From positions 62,001 through 126,000 of the forward strand of contig NZ_JAKKFI010000067.1 of assembly GCF_022230955.1 (NCBI RefSeq): a stretch of DNA of 64,000 nt, in the 5' to 3' direction. The position numbers and the translations under genes were made by a program. Below the pieces are notes generated by a model. The model had not been told where the DNA came from and searched no databases. It saw only the letters and a program-made list of their open reading frames with translations. Source of the stretch: Micromonospora cabrerizensis (lineage in GTDB: Bacteria > Actinomycetota > Actinomycetes > Mycobacteriales > Micromonosporaceae). This document shows positions 34,474 to 43,700 of the stretch, piece by piece. The first letter of the stretch is position 1; each line of letters begins with the position of its first letter.

Positions 34474-35382
34474 ATGCCGAAAGCTCCTCGACGTCCGCCA
34501 CAGCTGCGTAATCGGGTCTTCCGCGGCTCGATCGCCGTCTCGCGCGGTTTGCTGAGCCGAAACGACCTGCGCAGCTCCGCGTGGCGACCACTGTTCCGGG
34601 ACGTCTATGCCGATGCCAGGGTCCGAGTCACGCACCAGGTCAGGTGCGCCGCCGTCGGGCGTTGGCTGATCCCATCAGAAGCGGCCATCGCGGGGCGCTC
34701 CGCTGCGGCCCTGTACGGCTGCCCGGCACCCGCTGCGAACGAGCCGGTGGACGTGCTGGTTCCCCGAGCAACTCGGATCGGGCCGGCCGCCGGGCTCCGA
34801 ATTCACCACGCGGAGTTCGATCCCGGCGACGCGGTGGACAGGGCAGGGCTGAGGGTGACCAGTCCGGCGCGCACCTGCTGGGATCTCGCCCGGTGGCTCG
34901 ATGTGATCGAGGCGGTGGTCGTCCTCGATGGCATGCTGGCGAGACGGCTCACCGACGTGCCGGCCCTACGGGAGTACGCCCTGAGCCGGGCTGGTCGACG
35001 CGGCTGGCGGTCCCTGCTGCGTGCGGTTGATCTCGCCGACGGCGGCGCGGAGTCACCCCAGGAGTCACGCACGCGGGTGCGGCTGGTGCTCGCCGGCCTG
35101 CCCCGCCCTCAGACGCAGTGGGTCGTAGCCGACCAGGGCCGGTTCGTGGCCCGACTCGACCTGGCTTGGCCAGAGTTCAAGGTGGCGGTGGAGTATGACG
35201 GGCTCTGGCACGACGATCCTGAGCAGTTTCATCGGGACCGCCGGCGGCTCAACAAGCTGCTCGGCGGGGACTGGATCGTGCTGCACGTGACCGCCAGGCG
35301 CCTCCGGGACGACTTCGACGGATTCCTCGCCGAGGTCAGGGCCGCGCTGCGGGCGCGCTCCCGCTCCGTCCGGCCACGATGA
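34474..35382 (+). CDS. Endonuclease-domain protein (DUF559/Vsr-like)
   Basis: The 302-residue protein has a basic N-terminal winged-helix-like part (LSRNDLRSSAWRPLFRDVYA, AbiEi antitoxin-like), a middle AGLRVTSPARTCWDLARW motif, and a C-terminal PD-(D/E)xK-type fold (RFVARLDLAWPEFKVAVEYD and a following WHDDPEQFHRDRRR). This composition is common in actinobacteria and annotated as endonuclease domain or type IV antitoxin-like; no toxin gene lies beside it. The TGA stop overlaps the first bases of a palindromic repeat, and the inverted copy lies 94 bp before the ATG. Confidence 0.8.
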   Translation: MPKAPRRPPQLRNRVFRGSIAVSRGLLSRNDLRSSAWRPLFRDVYADARVRVTHQVRCAAVGRWLIPSEAAIAGRSAAALYGCPAPAANEPVDVLVPRATRIGPAAGLRIHHAEFDPGDAVDRAGLRVTSPARTCWDLARWLDVIEAVVVLDGMLARRLTDVPALREYALSRAGRRGWRSLLRAVDLADGGAESPQESRTRVRLVLAGLPRPQTQWVVADQGRFVARLDLAWPEFKVAVEYDGLWHDDPEQFHRDRRRLNKLLGGDWIVLHVTARRLRDDFDGFLAEVRAALRARSRSVRPR

Positions 35383-35452
35383 TCGCGCTCGAACATGGAA
35401 GTAGTGGCCTCCCCGCAAAGGGATGCCACTACTTCCTGGATCCAGCGCGATC
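35381..35452. repeat. Palindromic intergenic element, family 2, copy B
   Basis: This 72-bp palindrome starts inside the endonuclease stop codon. Arms GATCGCGCTCGAACATGGA and TCCTGGATCCAGCGCGATC enclose an inner stem, AAGTAGTGGC/GCCACTACTT. It may act as the terminator for the gene. It is in opposite orientation to copy A. Confidence 0.85.
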
Positions 35453-35493
35453 ATGCGCGCGCGTGCCCGTAAGGCGCTCGCGCCCGCGGGTTG

Positions 35494-36441
35494 TTATGCG
35501 GCGGGGAGGTACTTGGTCAGGTCGTCGAGGATCTTGTTGGCGGCACCGACGCCGATGCCCGTCATCCAGACCTCGTCGGAGACGGGGTACGCCTTGCCGG
35601 CCTTGACGGCGTTGAGGCCCTTCCAGAGGGTCCCGCCGGCGACCTTGGTCTGCTCGGCGGCAGCCTTGTCGCCGTACGCGGTCACGAAGATGACATCACC
35701 GTCGACCTCGTTGACCCGCTCGGGGCTGACCAGGTCGAAGCGCTTGTCCTCCTTGTTGGCGAGCAACTGCCGCTCGGGGCGGCCCAGACCGGTGTCGCCG
35801 ATGACGATGCCGGAGAACGAGTCCGGGCCGTACACCCGGATGTTGCCGGGCAGGAACCGCACGATCGACACCTTGCGGGTGGCGGCGTCGCCGAGGGTCG
35901 CACCGAAGTCCTTGGCCCGCTTCTCGTACGCCCCGAGCAGATCCTTGGCCTGCTGCTCGCGGCCGAGCGCCTTGCCGTCCAGGAGGAAGTTGTCCTTCCA
36001 GGTGATGCCCACCTTGTCGGTGAACACGGTCGGCGCGATGGCGGCCAGCTCGTCGTAGAACTTCTCCTGGCGGAACTTGCTGCCGAGGATGAGGTCCGGC
36101 TTGAGCGCGTTGATCGCCTCCAGGTCGGGCTCGGCGAGCACCCCGACCTCCTTGATGCCGGCGAGCTTGTCCGCGCCGAAGTAGGTGGGCCAGCTCTTGG
36201 CTTCGCCGGCCGTGGCGGCGCCGACGGGCGTGACGCCCAGCGAGAGCGCGGTGTCGATCTTGTCGGTGTCGAGCACGACGACGCGCTTGGGCTCGGCCGG
36301 GACCTTGGTGGTGCCCATGGCGTGGGTGATCTCCCGGGTCTCCCCGGTGGTGGAGCCGGCGACCGGGTCGCTCTCACCGCAGGCGGTGAGTCCGACGCCG
36401 AGGGCGACGGCCGCGGCGAGAGCGGCGACGAGACGACGCAT
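35494..36441 (-). CDS. Ferric-siderophore ABC transporter substrate-binding lipoprotein
   Basis: The 315-residue protein binds iron-siderophore outside the membrane and delivers it to the permeases. It has a lipoprotein signal with the lipobox LTAC (Cys21), then the FepB/FecB-type fold: ITHAMGTTKVPAEPKRVVVLDT, LKPDLILGSKFRQ, and a C-terminal WMTGIGVGAANKILDDLTKYL. It is the last gene of the four-gene operon; its ATG overlaps the ATPase stop codon (TGATG). The upstream iron box controls all four. Confidence 0.93.
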   Translation of the reverse strand: MRRLVAALAAAVALGVGLTACGESDPVAGSTTGETREITHAMGTTKVPAEPKRVVVLDTDKIDTALSLGVTPVGAATAGEAKSWPTYFGADKLAGIKEVGVLAEPDLEAINALKPDLILGSKFRQEKFYDELAAIAPTVFTDKVGITWKDNFLLDGKALGREQQAKDLLGAYEKRAKDFGATLGDAATRKVSIVRFLPGNIRVYGPDSFSGIVIGDTGLGRPERQLLANKEDKRFDLVSPERVNEVDGDVIFVTAYGDKAAAEQTKVAGGTLWKGLNAVKAGKAYPVSDEVWMTGIGVGAANKILDDLTKYLPAA

Positions 36442-37421
36442 CAGAGTCCTTTCGAAGGGTGCGAGCCGGCGAGCGGGGTGGCCGCGTCGCCGGTGGTGGG
36501 TCGGGCGCCCGGTACGGACGCCGTCGACGAATCAGGGTCTCCCGTGACAGCGGACCCGACGGAACCGCCCGCGCCGCCAACGGACTCGGACCCGGCGGAA
36601 CCGCCCAGGCCGCCCACAGACAAGGACGCGGCCCCGGCGGAGTTGCCGCCCGTGTAGGCGGGCACCACCAGCGGCGCGCCGGTCACCGGGCAGGGCACGA
36701 CCACGCAGGCCAGCCCGAAGACGTCGCGGACCAGGTCGGCGGTGAGGATCTCCCGGGGCGGCCCGGCGGCCACCACGGCACCGGCGCGCATCGCGACCAG
36801 GTGGTCGGCGTAGCGGGCGGCCTGGTTCAGGTCGTGCAGCACGGCGACCACGGTGCGGCCCCGCTCGACGCGCAGCCGGTGCAGGAGGTCCAGCACCTCC
36901 ACCTGGTGGGCCAGGTCGAGGAAGGTGGTCGGCTCGTCCAGCAGCAGGGCGTCGGTGTCCTGGGCGAGCGTCATGGCGATCCACACCCGTTGCCGCTGAC
37001 CGCCGGAGAGGCTGTCCACCGGTCGGTCGGCCAGGTCGGTCACGTCGGCCAGGGCCATGGCCTGGTCGACGGCCGCGCCGTCCTCCGACGACCACTGCCG
37101 CCACCAACGCTGGTAGGGCTGCCGGCCGCGCCCGACCAGGTCGGCCACGGTGACGCCCTCGGGCACCAGCGGGCTCTGCGGCAGGACGCCGAGGCGGCGG
37201 GCCACCTCGCGGGTCGGCAGCTCGCGGATCGCGGTGCCGTCCAGCAGCACCGTGCCCCGGCGTGGGGTGAGCAGTCGGGCCATGGTGCGCAGCAGGGTGG
37301 ACTTGCCGCACGCGTTCGGGCCGACGATCACGGTGAACGCGTCGGCGGGCAGGTCCAGGTCGAGCCCGTCGAGCACGGTCCGCTCGTCGTAGCCGGCGAC
37401 CAGGTCGCGGGTGGAGAGCAT
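36441..37421 (-). CDS. Ferric-siderophore ABC transporter ATP-binding protein
   Basis: The 326-residue ATPase (FepC-like) powers uptake. Walker A GPNACGKST starts near residue 34, the signature LSGGQRQRV near 139, Walker B ALLLDEPTT near 158 and an H-loop histidine in VVAVLHDLNQA near 193. A C-terminal extension of about 65 residues (Ser/Gly/Ala repeats, GGSAGSESVGGAGG) has no counterpart in typical FepC. ATG 37421, not the GTG at 37424, sits 7 nt from AAGGAG. It is co-translated with the lipoprotein gene. Confidence 0.93.
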   Translation of the reverse strand: MLSTRDLVAGYDERTVLDGLDLDLPADAFTVIVGPNACGKSTLLRTMARLLTPRRGTVLLDGTAIRELPTREVARRLGVLPQSPLVPEGVTVADLVGRGRQPYQRWWRQWSSEDGAAVDQAMALADVTDLADRPVDSLSGGQRQRVWIAMTLAQDTDALLLDEPTTFLDLAHQVEVLDLLHRLRVERGRTVVAVLHDLNQAARYADHLVAMRAGAVVAAGPPREILTADLVRDVFGLACVVVPCPVTGAPLVVPAYTGGNSAGAASLSVGGLGGSAGSESVGGAGGSVGSAVTGDPDSSTASVPGARPTTGDAATPLAGSHPSKGL

Positions 37422-37440
37422 CACACGACTCCTTGAGGCG

Positions 37441-38667
37441 TCACGAGGACCGCCGCCGTCCGCGCAGCAGCAGGAAGATCAGGTACGGGCCACCGATCGC
37501 GGCGGTCAGCACGCCGGCGGGCAGTTGGGTGGGTGCGAGCAGCCGTCGGCCGGCCAGGTCGGCCAGCACCAGCAGCAACGCGCCGAGCAGCGCGGCGCAG
37601 ACCAGCGGTGGCCGTTCGGCGCGTACCAGTCGACGGGCCACCTGAGGCGCGACCAGCGCGACGAAGTCGACGGCGCCGACCTGGGCGGTGACCATCGCGG
37701 CGACGAGCACGCCGGTGCCGGCCAGGCCGATCCGGCGGGCCACCGGGCGCAGCCCGACGCCCCGGGCGGTGTCGTCGTCCAGGGCGGTGCTGTTCAGCGC
37801 CCAGCCGGCCCAGGCCAGCACCGGCAGGAGCACCAGCAGGGTCCCGGCGATCCAGGCCGCCTCGGTCCAGCCCTTGCCGGCCAGGGTGCCGATCAGCCAG
37901 ATCTGCGCGCGGAGGCCGTCGATCGGGTCGGCGGTGAGCATGACCACCTCGGTGAGCGCCCGGAAGCCGAAGGCGACCGCCACCCCGGCGAGCACGAACC
38001 GCTGCGCGGCCAGCCCGTGCCGGGCGCCGAGGGCGAACAGCAACACCGCCGCCAGCAGCCCGCCCACCAGCGCGGTGGGTGCCACCAGCACCGCGGCCAT
38101 GCCGCTGGTCAGGGCCACCGTCGCGGCGAGGCCGGCGCCCTGGGTGATGCCGATGACGTCCGGGCTGGCGAGTGGGTTGCGGGCCACGCTCTGGATCAGG
38201 GTGCCGGCGATGCCGAAGGCCGCGCCGGCCACCGCCGCCAGCACGACCCGCGGCAACCGAAGATCAAAGACCACGAGGTCGTACGGGGTGCCGGCGCCGG
38301 AGAGGGCGCGCAGCACGTCGGCGGGGGCGACGTAGGGGGTGCCCAGCGAGAGGCTGAGCACGACCGCCAGCAGGAGCAACACGGTCAGCACGGCGGCGAC
38401 CAGCACCGCGCGGCGGCGGACGACCAGGCTGACCGCGCCGACCCGCAGCAGCGACCGCCCGGGCAGCCGGGCAGAGCCGCCACCAGGCGAGCCGGCGGCC
38501 CCGACGGCCAGCGATCCAGCGGAGCGAGCCGGGCCAGCCAGGCCGACAGAACCAACGGGACCAGCAGAACCCGCCGAGCCAGCCGAGCCGGCCGAGCCAG
38601 CAGAGCCAGCCGAGCCGGCAGAGCCAGGTGGGTCGGTGGGGCCCGAGGGGCGCTGGGTGGTGGTCAC
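37441..38667 (-). CDS. FecCD-family siderophore permease
   Basis: The 408-residue membrane subunit has about nine to ten hydrophobic segments, with the FecCD core LGTPYVAPADVLRAL near residue 110, ARNPLASPDVIGITQGAGL near 170 and GAVDFVALVAPQVARRLVR near 345. The first 70 residues are an unusual low-complexity run of Gly-Ser-Ala triplets ahead of the first membrane segment. It overlaps the upstream permease by four bases (GTGA) and pairs with it to form the channel. Confidence 0.92.
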   Translation of the reverse strand: MTTTQRPSGPTDPPGSAGSAGSAGSAGSAGSAGSAGPVGSVGLAGPARSAGSLAVGAAGSPGGGSARLPGRSLLRVGAVSLVVRRRAVLVAAVLTVLLLLAVVLSLSLGTPYVAPADVLRALSGAGTPYDLVVFDLRLPRVVLAAVAGAAFGIAGTLIQSVARNPLASPDVIGITQGAGLAATVALTSGMAAVLVAPTALVGGLLAAVLLFALGARHGLAAQRFVLAGVAVAFGFRALTEVVMLTADPIDGLRAQIWLIGTLAGKGWTEAAWIAGTLLVLLPVLAWAGWALNSTALDDDTARGVGLRPVARRIGLAGTGVLVAAMVTAQVGAVDFVALVAPQVARRLVRAERPPLVCAALLGALLLVLADLAGRRLLAPTQLPAGVLTAAIGGPYLIFLLLRGRRRSS

Positions 38668-39710
38668 GCGGTCACCACCCGGGCGCGGCGGACCAGGACG
38701 GCCAGCAGTGGCGCTCCGATCAGCGCGGTGACGATCCCGGCCGGTATCTCGCCGGGCGGGGCGACGACCCGGCCCACGATGTCGGCGCCGAGCAGCAGCG
38801 CGGGCCCGAGCAGGGCGGAGACGGCGAGGGTCCAGCGGTGGTCCGCGCCGACCAGGGCGCGGGCCAGGTGCGGCACGGCCAACCCGACGAAGGCGACCGG
38901 TCCGGCGGCCGCCACCGCGGCCCCGGTCAGCAGCACGGCGGCGAGCCCACCGCCGAGGCGGACCAGGCCGATCCGGTGGCCGAGACCGCGGGCCACGTCG
39001 TCGCCGAGGGCCAACGCGTCCAGGCCTCGAGCCACCAGGGCGGCCAGCACCAGACCGGCGAGGACGAAGGGCAGCACCTGCGCGGCGACCGAGAGATCGC
39101 GGCCGCCCAGGCCACCGACCACCCAGAACCGGTACTCCTCGAAGGTGCGGGCGTCGATGCTGAGCAGCGCGTACACCCCGGAGGCCAGGCTGGCGTCGAG
39201 CGCCGCGCCGACCAGCGCGAGGGTGACCGGGCTGGCGCCCTCGCGGGCCCGGGTGGCGATGGCGAAGACCAGCAGCCCGGCGATCAGCGCCCCGGCGATG
39301 CCGAACCAGACGTACCCGGCGAGCGTGCTGATGCCGAAGACGGAGATGGCGAGCACCACACCGAACGACGCGCCGGCGCTGATGCCGAGGATGCGGGGCT
39401 CGGCGAGGGGGTTGCGGGTGAGCGCCTGGAACAACACGCCAGCCACCGCGAGGGCGAGCCCGACGGTGAGGCCGAGCGCGGTGCGCGGCATCCGCAGCTC
39501 ACGGACGATCGTGCTGGCGTCGCCGCCGTCCGGTGCGACGAGAGCGTGCCAGACCTGGTCGATGCCGAGTTGCCGGCTGCCGAGCGCGAAGCTGGCCAAC
39601 ACGGCGAGCAGCAGCACCAGCGCGGACCCGACGGTGACGGCCACCCGGCGGCCGGTGCGGGTGCCGGACCGGTTGCGGGCCTGGGTCGGCCGGGTGGCGA
39701 GGGTGGTCAC
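38664..39710 (-). CDS. FecCD-family siderophore permease, first gene of the operon
   Basis: The 348-residue subunit has the FecCD sequence features SRQLGIDQVWHAL, RNPLAEPRILGISAGASFGV near 130 and AVAAAGPVAFVGLAVPHLAR near 270. GTG 39710 follows AGGAGA. It starts the operon, 22 bp downstream of the iron box, and overlaps the second permease gene. Having two distinct permease subunits implies a heterodimeric channel, as in FepDG. Confidence 0.92.
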   Translation of the reverse strand: MTTLATRPTQARNRSGTRTGRRVAVTVGSALVLLLAVLASFALGSRQLGIDQVWHALVAPDGGDASTIVRELRMPRTALGLTVGLALAVAGVLFQALTRNPLAEPRILGISAGASFGVVLAISVFGISTLAGYVWFGIAGALIAGLLVFAIATRAREGASPVTLALVGAALDASLASGVYALLSIDARTFEEYRFWVVGGLGGRDLSVAAQVLPFVLAGLVLAALVARGLDALALGDDVARGLGHRIGLVRLGGGLAAVLLTGAAVAAAGPVAFVGLAVPHLARALVGADHRWTLAVSALLGPALLLGADIVGRVVAPPGEIPAGIVTALIGAPLLAVLVRRARVVTA

Positions 39711-39731
39711 GAGTCTCCTGCACGTTCATGC

Positions 39732-39750
39732 TTAGGTACGCCTTACCTTA
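39732..39750 (-). promoter_or_regulatory. Iron box (DtxR/IdeR/DmdR type)
   Basis: The 19-bp TTAGGTACGCCTTACCTTA closely follows the actinobacterial iron-box consensus TTAGGTTAGSCTAACCTAA. It is 22 bp before the first permease start. With iron, the DtxR-family repressor should shut the operon off. The regulator gene is not in the window. Confidence 0.88.
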
Positions 39751-39839
39751 GCCGCTCAGGTGGGGGCCACCTAACTGGCGCTTGTCGATCCGCGCGCGCC
39801 TGAGCAGGGCAGACGCCCGCGCGAAGGGGGCGGCGCACC

Positions 39840-39845
39840 TAGGGT
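39840..39845 (+). promoter_or_regulatory. -10-like box of the leaderless YciI gene
   Basis: TAGGGT ends 6 nt before the ATG at 39852; the intervening GGGCTC cannot act as a well-spaced ribosome-binding site. Confidence 0.5.
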
Positions 39846-39851
39846 GGGCTC

Positions 39852-40211
39852 ATGCGATTCGACCAGCACACGGTCGTCCTCCTGGCCCGACCGTCACACC
39901 CGCCAGAGTTGCCGCAGGACGCGATCGACCGGTTGCAGGACGCGCACCTGGCCCACCAGGCGGGGCTGGTGGAGCAGGGGCTGGTGCTCGCGACCGGGCC
40001 GTTCCTGGACGCCGACGACGACCAGCTGCGGGGCTTCGTCGTGCTCTCCATCGCCCCGGACGAGGCGCGTGACCTCTACGCCAACGACCCGGCCGTGCGG
40101 GCCGGACGCCTGACCGTGCGGGTGATGAGCTGGATGGTGCCCGAAGGCAACGTGCGGTTCGAGGGCGTGCCGCTCCCCCGGTCGATGCTGGAGGCGGCGG
40201 CGGGCGACTGA
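39852..40211 (+). CDS. YciI-like protein
   Basis: The 119-residue protein has the YciI/DGPF ferredoxin-like fold: a VVLLARPSHPP strand, AHLAHQAGLVEQGLVLATGPFLD with the conserved HxxH-like region, and a DEARDLYANDPAVRAG block. The reaction is unknown; related proteins are dehalogenase-like or regulatory. It is leaderless by promoter geometry, and converges with the cytidine deaminase gene with one base between them. Confidence 0.85.
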   Translation: MRFDQHTVVLLARPSHPPELPQDAIDRLQDAHLAHQAGLVEQGLVLATGPFLDADDDQLRGFVVLSIAPDEARDLYANDPAVRAGRLTVRVMSWMVPEGNVRFEGVPLPRSMLEAAAGD

Positions 40212-40212
40212 G

Positions 40213-40581
40213 TCAGCCGGTCAACGCACCGATCTCGACCACGCGCAGCGCGTCCAGCTCCCCGGTGATGACGCGCAGCGCCGGAAAACAGTCGGCCAGC
40301 ACCTGCCGGCAGTCGCCGCACGGCTCGCTGACCTCGCGGCCCCGGTCGGCGACCGTGACGATCGTCTCCAACTCGGTGACGCCCTGTGTGGCGGCCGTGC
40401 CGATCGCCACCAGTTCGGCGCAGGCCCCTCCGGTGGAGTGCTGGACGTTAACGCCCGTGAAGACCCGCCCGTCGGCGGTCCGGGCGGCCGACGCGACGGT
40501 GTGGTGCCGGCTGCGGCAGCGCAGCTTGGCGACGGCGGTGGCGGCCTGCACCAACGCACGGTCGGTGTCCCGCAGCTCCAT
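40213..40581 (-). CDS. Cytidine deaminase-like protein
   Basis: The 122-residue enzyme is a Zn-dependent cytidine/deoxycytidylate deaminase family member. The zinc ligand and proton shuttle appear as GGACAELVAIG (C-A-E variant of HAE) and the pair of cysteines as EPCGDCRQVLAD. It likely deaminates cytidine, salvaging pyrimidines; a blasticidin-type activity is also possible. ATG 40581 follows a GGGGG site and matches the normal length; longer frames are not needed. Confidence 0.85.
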   Translation of the reverse strand: MELRDTDRALVQAATAVAKLRCRSRHHTVASAARTADGRVFTGVNVQHSTGGACAELVAIGTAATQGVTELETIVTVADRGREVSEPCGDCRQVLADCFPALRVITGELDALRVVEIGALTG

Positions 40582-40702
40582 CTCGGCCCCCAGCGCTCGA
40601 CGTCGAGCGCCCACTCTAGGTGCCGGTCGCGGGCGTCCACGGACCGGCCGCGCGGTAACCCAGGGGCGGTACGCCGCCGGGCTGCCTATCCTTGGGCACG
40701 AC

Positions 40703-43700
40703 ATGCAGAATCCAACCGCCTCCGTCGCGACCGACCCGGTTCGCGAGCTGCACCGCCGCCTGACTCCTCTGATGTTCCGCGACCAGCGCCGGCTCCAGCG
40801 GCGGCTGGACGGTGCCCGCAAGCTGCGTGACCCGCAGCGTCGGGAGGCGGCGCTGGCCGAGATCACCGCCGACCTGGTCCGGGCCGAGCAGCGGCTCGCC
40901 AACCGCCAAGCGGCGGTGCCCGTGATCACGTACCCGGCGGGGCTGCCGGTCAGCGATCGCAAGGACGACATCGCCACCGCCATCCGTGATCACCAGGTGG
41001 TGATCGTGGCGGGCGAGACCGGCTCCGGCAAGACCACCCAGATCCCCAAGATCTGCCTGGAGTTGGGGCGCGGGGTGCACGGCCTGATCGGGCACACCCA
41101 GCCCCGACGGTTGGCCGCCCGCACGGTGGCCGACCGGATCGCCGACGAGCTGGGCACCGAGCTGGGTGACGTGGTCGGCTACAAGGTGCGCTTCACCGAC
41201 CAGGTCAGCGAGCGCAGCCTGGTGAAGCTGATGACCGACGGCATCCTGCTGGCCGAGTTGCAGACCGACCGGATGCTGCGCCAGTACGACACGTTGATCA
41301 TCGACGAGGCGCACGAGCGCAGCCTCAACATCGACTTCATCCTCGGGTACCTGCGGGAGCTGCTGCCCCGCCGACCCGACCTCAAGGTGATCATCACCTC
41401 GGCGACCATCGAGACCGACCGGTTCGCCCGGCACTTCGCCGGGCCGCCCACGGCCGACGAGCCGGAGGGCGTGCCCGCGCCGGTGGTGGAGGTCTCCGGG
41501 CGTACCTATCCGGTGGAGGTGCGCTACCGGCCGCTCGTCGAGCTCGCCGAGGGCGAGGAGGACGGCGACGACGACGGCGAGAACGTCCGCGACCAGATCC
41601 AGGCGATCGGCGACGCCGTCGAGGAGTTGGCCGCCGAGGGTCCCGGCGACATTCTGGTCTTCCTCAGCGGGGAGCGGGAGATCCGCGACACCGCCGACGC
41701 GCTGGGCAAGCTGGTGCAGAAGAAACGCTCGCTGCTCGGCACCGAGATCCTGCCGCTGTACGCCCGGCTGTCCAGCGCCGAGCAGCACCGCGTGTTCGCC
41801 GCGCACAGCTCGCGCCGGGTGGTGCTCGCCACCAACGTCGCGGAGACCTCGCTGACCGTGCCCGGCATCAAGTACGTGGTGGACCCGGGCACCGCCCGCA
41901 TCTCCCGCTACTCCAGCCGGCTCAAGGTGCAGCGGCTGCCCATCGAGCCGGTCTCCCAGGCGTCGGCCAACCAGCGCAAGGGCCGCTGCGGCCGTACCTC
42001 GGACGGCATCTGCATCCGCCTCTACGACGAGCAGGACTTCGGATCCCGCCCCGAGTTCACCGACCCGGAGATCCTGCGCACCAACCTGGCGTCGGTCATC
42101 CTCCAGATGACGGCGATCGGGCTCGGCGACCTGGCCGCGTTCCCGTTCATCGACCCACCGGACAAGCGCAACATCACCGACGGCGTCAACCTGCTGCACG
42201 AGCTGGGCGCTCTGGACCCGACCGAGGCGGACCCGGCGAAGCGGCTCACCGCGCTGGGCCGGCGCCTGGCCCAGTTGCCGGTCGACCCGCGCCTGGCCCG
42301 GATGGTGGTCGAGGGCGAACGCAACGGTTGCGCCACCGAGGTGCTGGTGATCGCCGCCGCGCTCTCCATCCAGGACCCGCGCGAGCGGCCGGCGGAGAAG
42401 CAGGCCCAGGCCGACCAGGCGCACGCCCGGTTCGCCGACAAGGAGTCCGACTTCGTCGCCTACCTCAACCTGTGGCGTTACCTGCGGGAGCAGCAGCGGG
42501 AGTTGTCCTCCAGCGCGTTCCGTCGGATGTGTAAGGCGGAGTACCTGAACTACCTGCGGATTCGCGAGTGGCAGGACATCGTCAGCCAACTGCGTCAGGT
42601 GCTGCGTACCCCGGCCGAGGGCGACCGGCGCGGTGGGCGACCGGCGCGCGACGCCGCCGACGGCGCGGACGCCGGCCGGGGTGAGAGCCGCCGTGGCGGC
42701 GCGGACCTGCCGGAGGAGATCGACACCCCGAAGGTGCACCAGTCGCTGCTGCCCGGCCTGCTCTCGCACATCGGCCTCAAGGACGCCCAGAAGCACGAGT
42801 ACCTGGGTGCGCGGGGAGCGAAGTTCGCGCTCTTCCCCGGCTCGGCGCTGTTCAAGAAGCCGCCGCGCTGGGTGATGGCCGCCGAGCTGGTGGAGACCTC
42901 CCGGCTGTGGGGCCGCATCGCCGGCCGGGTCGAGCCGGAGTGGGTCGAGCCGCTGGCGCAACACCTGGTCAAGCGCAGCTACAGCGAGCCGCACTGGGAG
43001 AAGAAGCAGGCCGCGGTGATGGCCTACGAGAAGGTCACCCTGTACGGCGTCCCACTGGTCAGCTCACGCAAGGTCAACTTTGGGCGGATCGACCCGGCGC
43101 TGAGCCGGGAGCTGTTCATCCGGCACGCCCTGGTCGAGGGCGACTGGCAGACCCATCACCAGTTCTGGGCGGACAACAAGCGGCTGCTCGCCGACATCGA
43201 GGAGTTGGAGAGCCGCGCCCGCCGCCGGGACATCCTGGTCGACGACGAGACCATCTTCGGCTTCTACGACCAGCGAATCCCGGCCGACGTGTCCTCCGGA
43301 CGGCACTTCGACAGCTGGTGGAAGAAGACCCGCCGGGAGCAACCCGACCTGCTCACCTTCACCCGTGACCTGCTGGTCAACGACGGGCGACCGGGGGTGG
43401 ACGAGGACGACTACCCGGACGAGTGGCAGACCCAGGGGGTAACTCTGCCGCTGACCTACCGCTTCGAGCCGGGCACGCCGACCGACGGCGTCACCGTCGA
43501 CATCCCGCTGCCCCTGCTCAACCAGGTGCCGGCGGAGAGCTTCGACTGGCAGGTGCCGGGGCTGCGCGAGGAGACGGTGATCGCGCTGATCCGTACGCTG
43601 CCCAAGGCGGTGCGCCGCAACTTCGTCCCGGTCCCGGACTACGCCCGCGCCGCCCTCGCGGCCATCACCCCGGGCGAGGAACCGTTGCTGGACGCGCTCA

